In this document: positions 63,931 through 64,000 of the stretch, piece after piece | Numbering within the stretch: the stretch's first letter is position 1 | How the letters are laid out: each line of letters starts with the position of its first letter | From: Hyphomicrobiales bacterium | GTDB taxonomy: Bacteria > Pseudomonadota > Alphaproteobacteria > Rhizobiales > Xanthobacteraceae | Assembly (NCBI GenBank): GCA_016713235.1 | Contig: JADJPN010000001.1 | Location: 62,001 to 126,000 of the forward strand | Reading direction: 5' to 3' | DNA length: 64,000 nucleotides | Translations under genes and position numbers: made by a program | Notes under the pieces: generated by a model | Told to the model about the DNA's origin: nothing | The model's input: the letters and a program-made list of their open reading frames with translations, nothing else | Databases searched by the model: none

Positions 63931-64000
63931 TTACCAGCCGTGCTTCACGAAGGCTGTGACGCACGCGATCAGCGGGTCGGAATCGGACCCGAATAGTCCG
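63931..64000 (-). CDS. C-terminal fragment of an unidentified protein
   Basis: The last 70 bases hold the end of a minus-strand frame, GLFGSDSDPLIACVTAFVKHGW, then TAA. The rest lies outside the window, 47 bases upstream of the M16 gene. No family can be assigned from 22 residues. Confidence 0.35.
   Translation of the reverse strand, partial: GLFGSDSDPLIACVTAFVKHGW

Noticed and set aside
62076..63959. A 627-codon + strand open frame opposite the M16 genes
   Set aside because: The composition is that of a shadow frame and the opposite strand has unmistakable M16 motifs.

Overview
The window is a GC-rich chromosomal segment of an alphaproteobacterium, most likely of the order Hyphomicrobiales (Rhizobiales). 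The evidence is a beta-class CcrM-type methyltransferase, the mutY/DUF721/dsbA/smc cluster, the neighbouring etfD and udg genes, an atpI-atpB-atpE-b'-b ATP synthase Fo operon, a GTTC-N7-GTTC alphaproteobacterial LexA site, and the glyQ/glyS/ppdK arrangement. The family is uncertain (Xanthobacteraceae or Nitrobacteraceae-like by gene content). I see no rRNA, tRNA, CRISPR array, transposase or prophage; nearly everything reads as core chromosome.

Layout. 0-4.4 kb: a LysR regulator cut by the window edge, a secreted TPR protein, ispE and a polyprenyl diphosphate synthase (isoprenoid supply). 4.4-14.4 kb: a long + strand run with a glycosyltransferase preceded by an attenuator-like terminator, DUF2007, a methyltransferase, an S49 peptidase, a macA-macB export pair, then glyQ, an isochorismatase-like hydrolase and glyS, ending in a strong terminator. 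14.4-25.5 kb: pyruvate phosphate dikinase, a MeaB/ArgK GTPase, a SleB-like hydrolase, HtpX-like protease with LemA, a membrane diguanylate cyclase, and a compact thioredoxin-thioredoxin-CcdA operon. 25.6-33 kb: accessory genes (proline-rich membrane protein, PHA depolymerase, GST, glutaminase, SnoaL-like, VanZ-like, sterol-desaturase family) and two paralogous small secreted proteins, each with its own terminator. 33-45 kb: electron transfer and nucleotide functions (ETF-ubiquinone oxidoreductase, uracil-DNA glycosylase, NCS2 purine permease, CioA/CydA - VOC protein - CydB oxidase cluster, GT39-like protein, rnhB, zinc metallopeptidase, moaB, NDH-2). 45-64 kb: glycosyltransferase, two RidA proteins, an SOS-box-preceded radical SAM gene, ccrM, a CPA2 antiporter, mutY, DUF721, dsbA, smc, the Fo operon, a Q-rich lipoprotein and an M16 peptidase pair.

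Respiratory and redox themes recur: ETF-QO, NDH-2 and a bd/CIO-type quinol oxidase lie within about 12 kb and would all work on the quinone pool, and DsbA plus the Trx/CcdA operon serve periplasmic thiol chemistry. DNA maintenance genes (udg, rnhB, mutY, ccrM, smc, SOS-linked radical SAM) also cluster in the right half.

Major caveat: at least 15 genes carry frameshifts or a stop codon, including genes expected to be essential (smc, atpF, polyprenyl synthase). Most lesions are single-base indels that restore the family sequence when corrected. The densest cluster is in smc at about 55.83-56.36 kb. I read these mainly as sequence or assembly errors, not gene decay, so the affected genes are annotated as one CDS each with the break stated.
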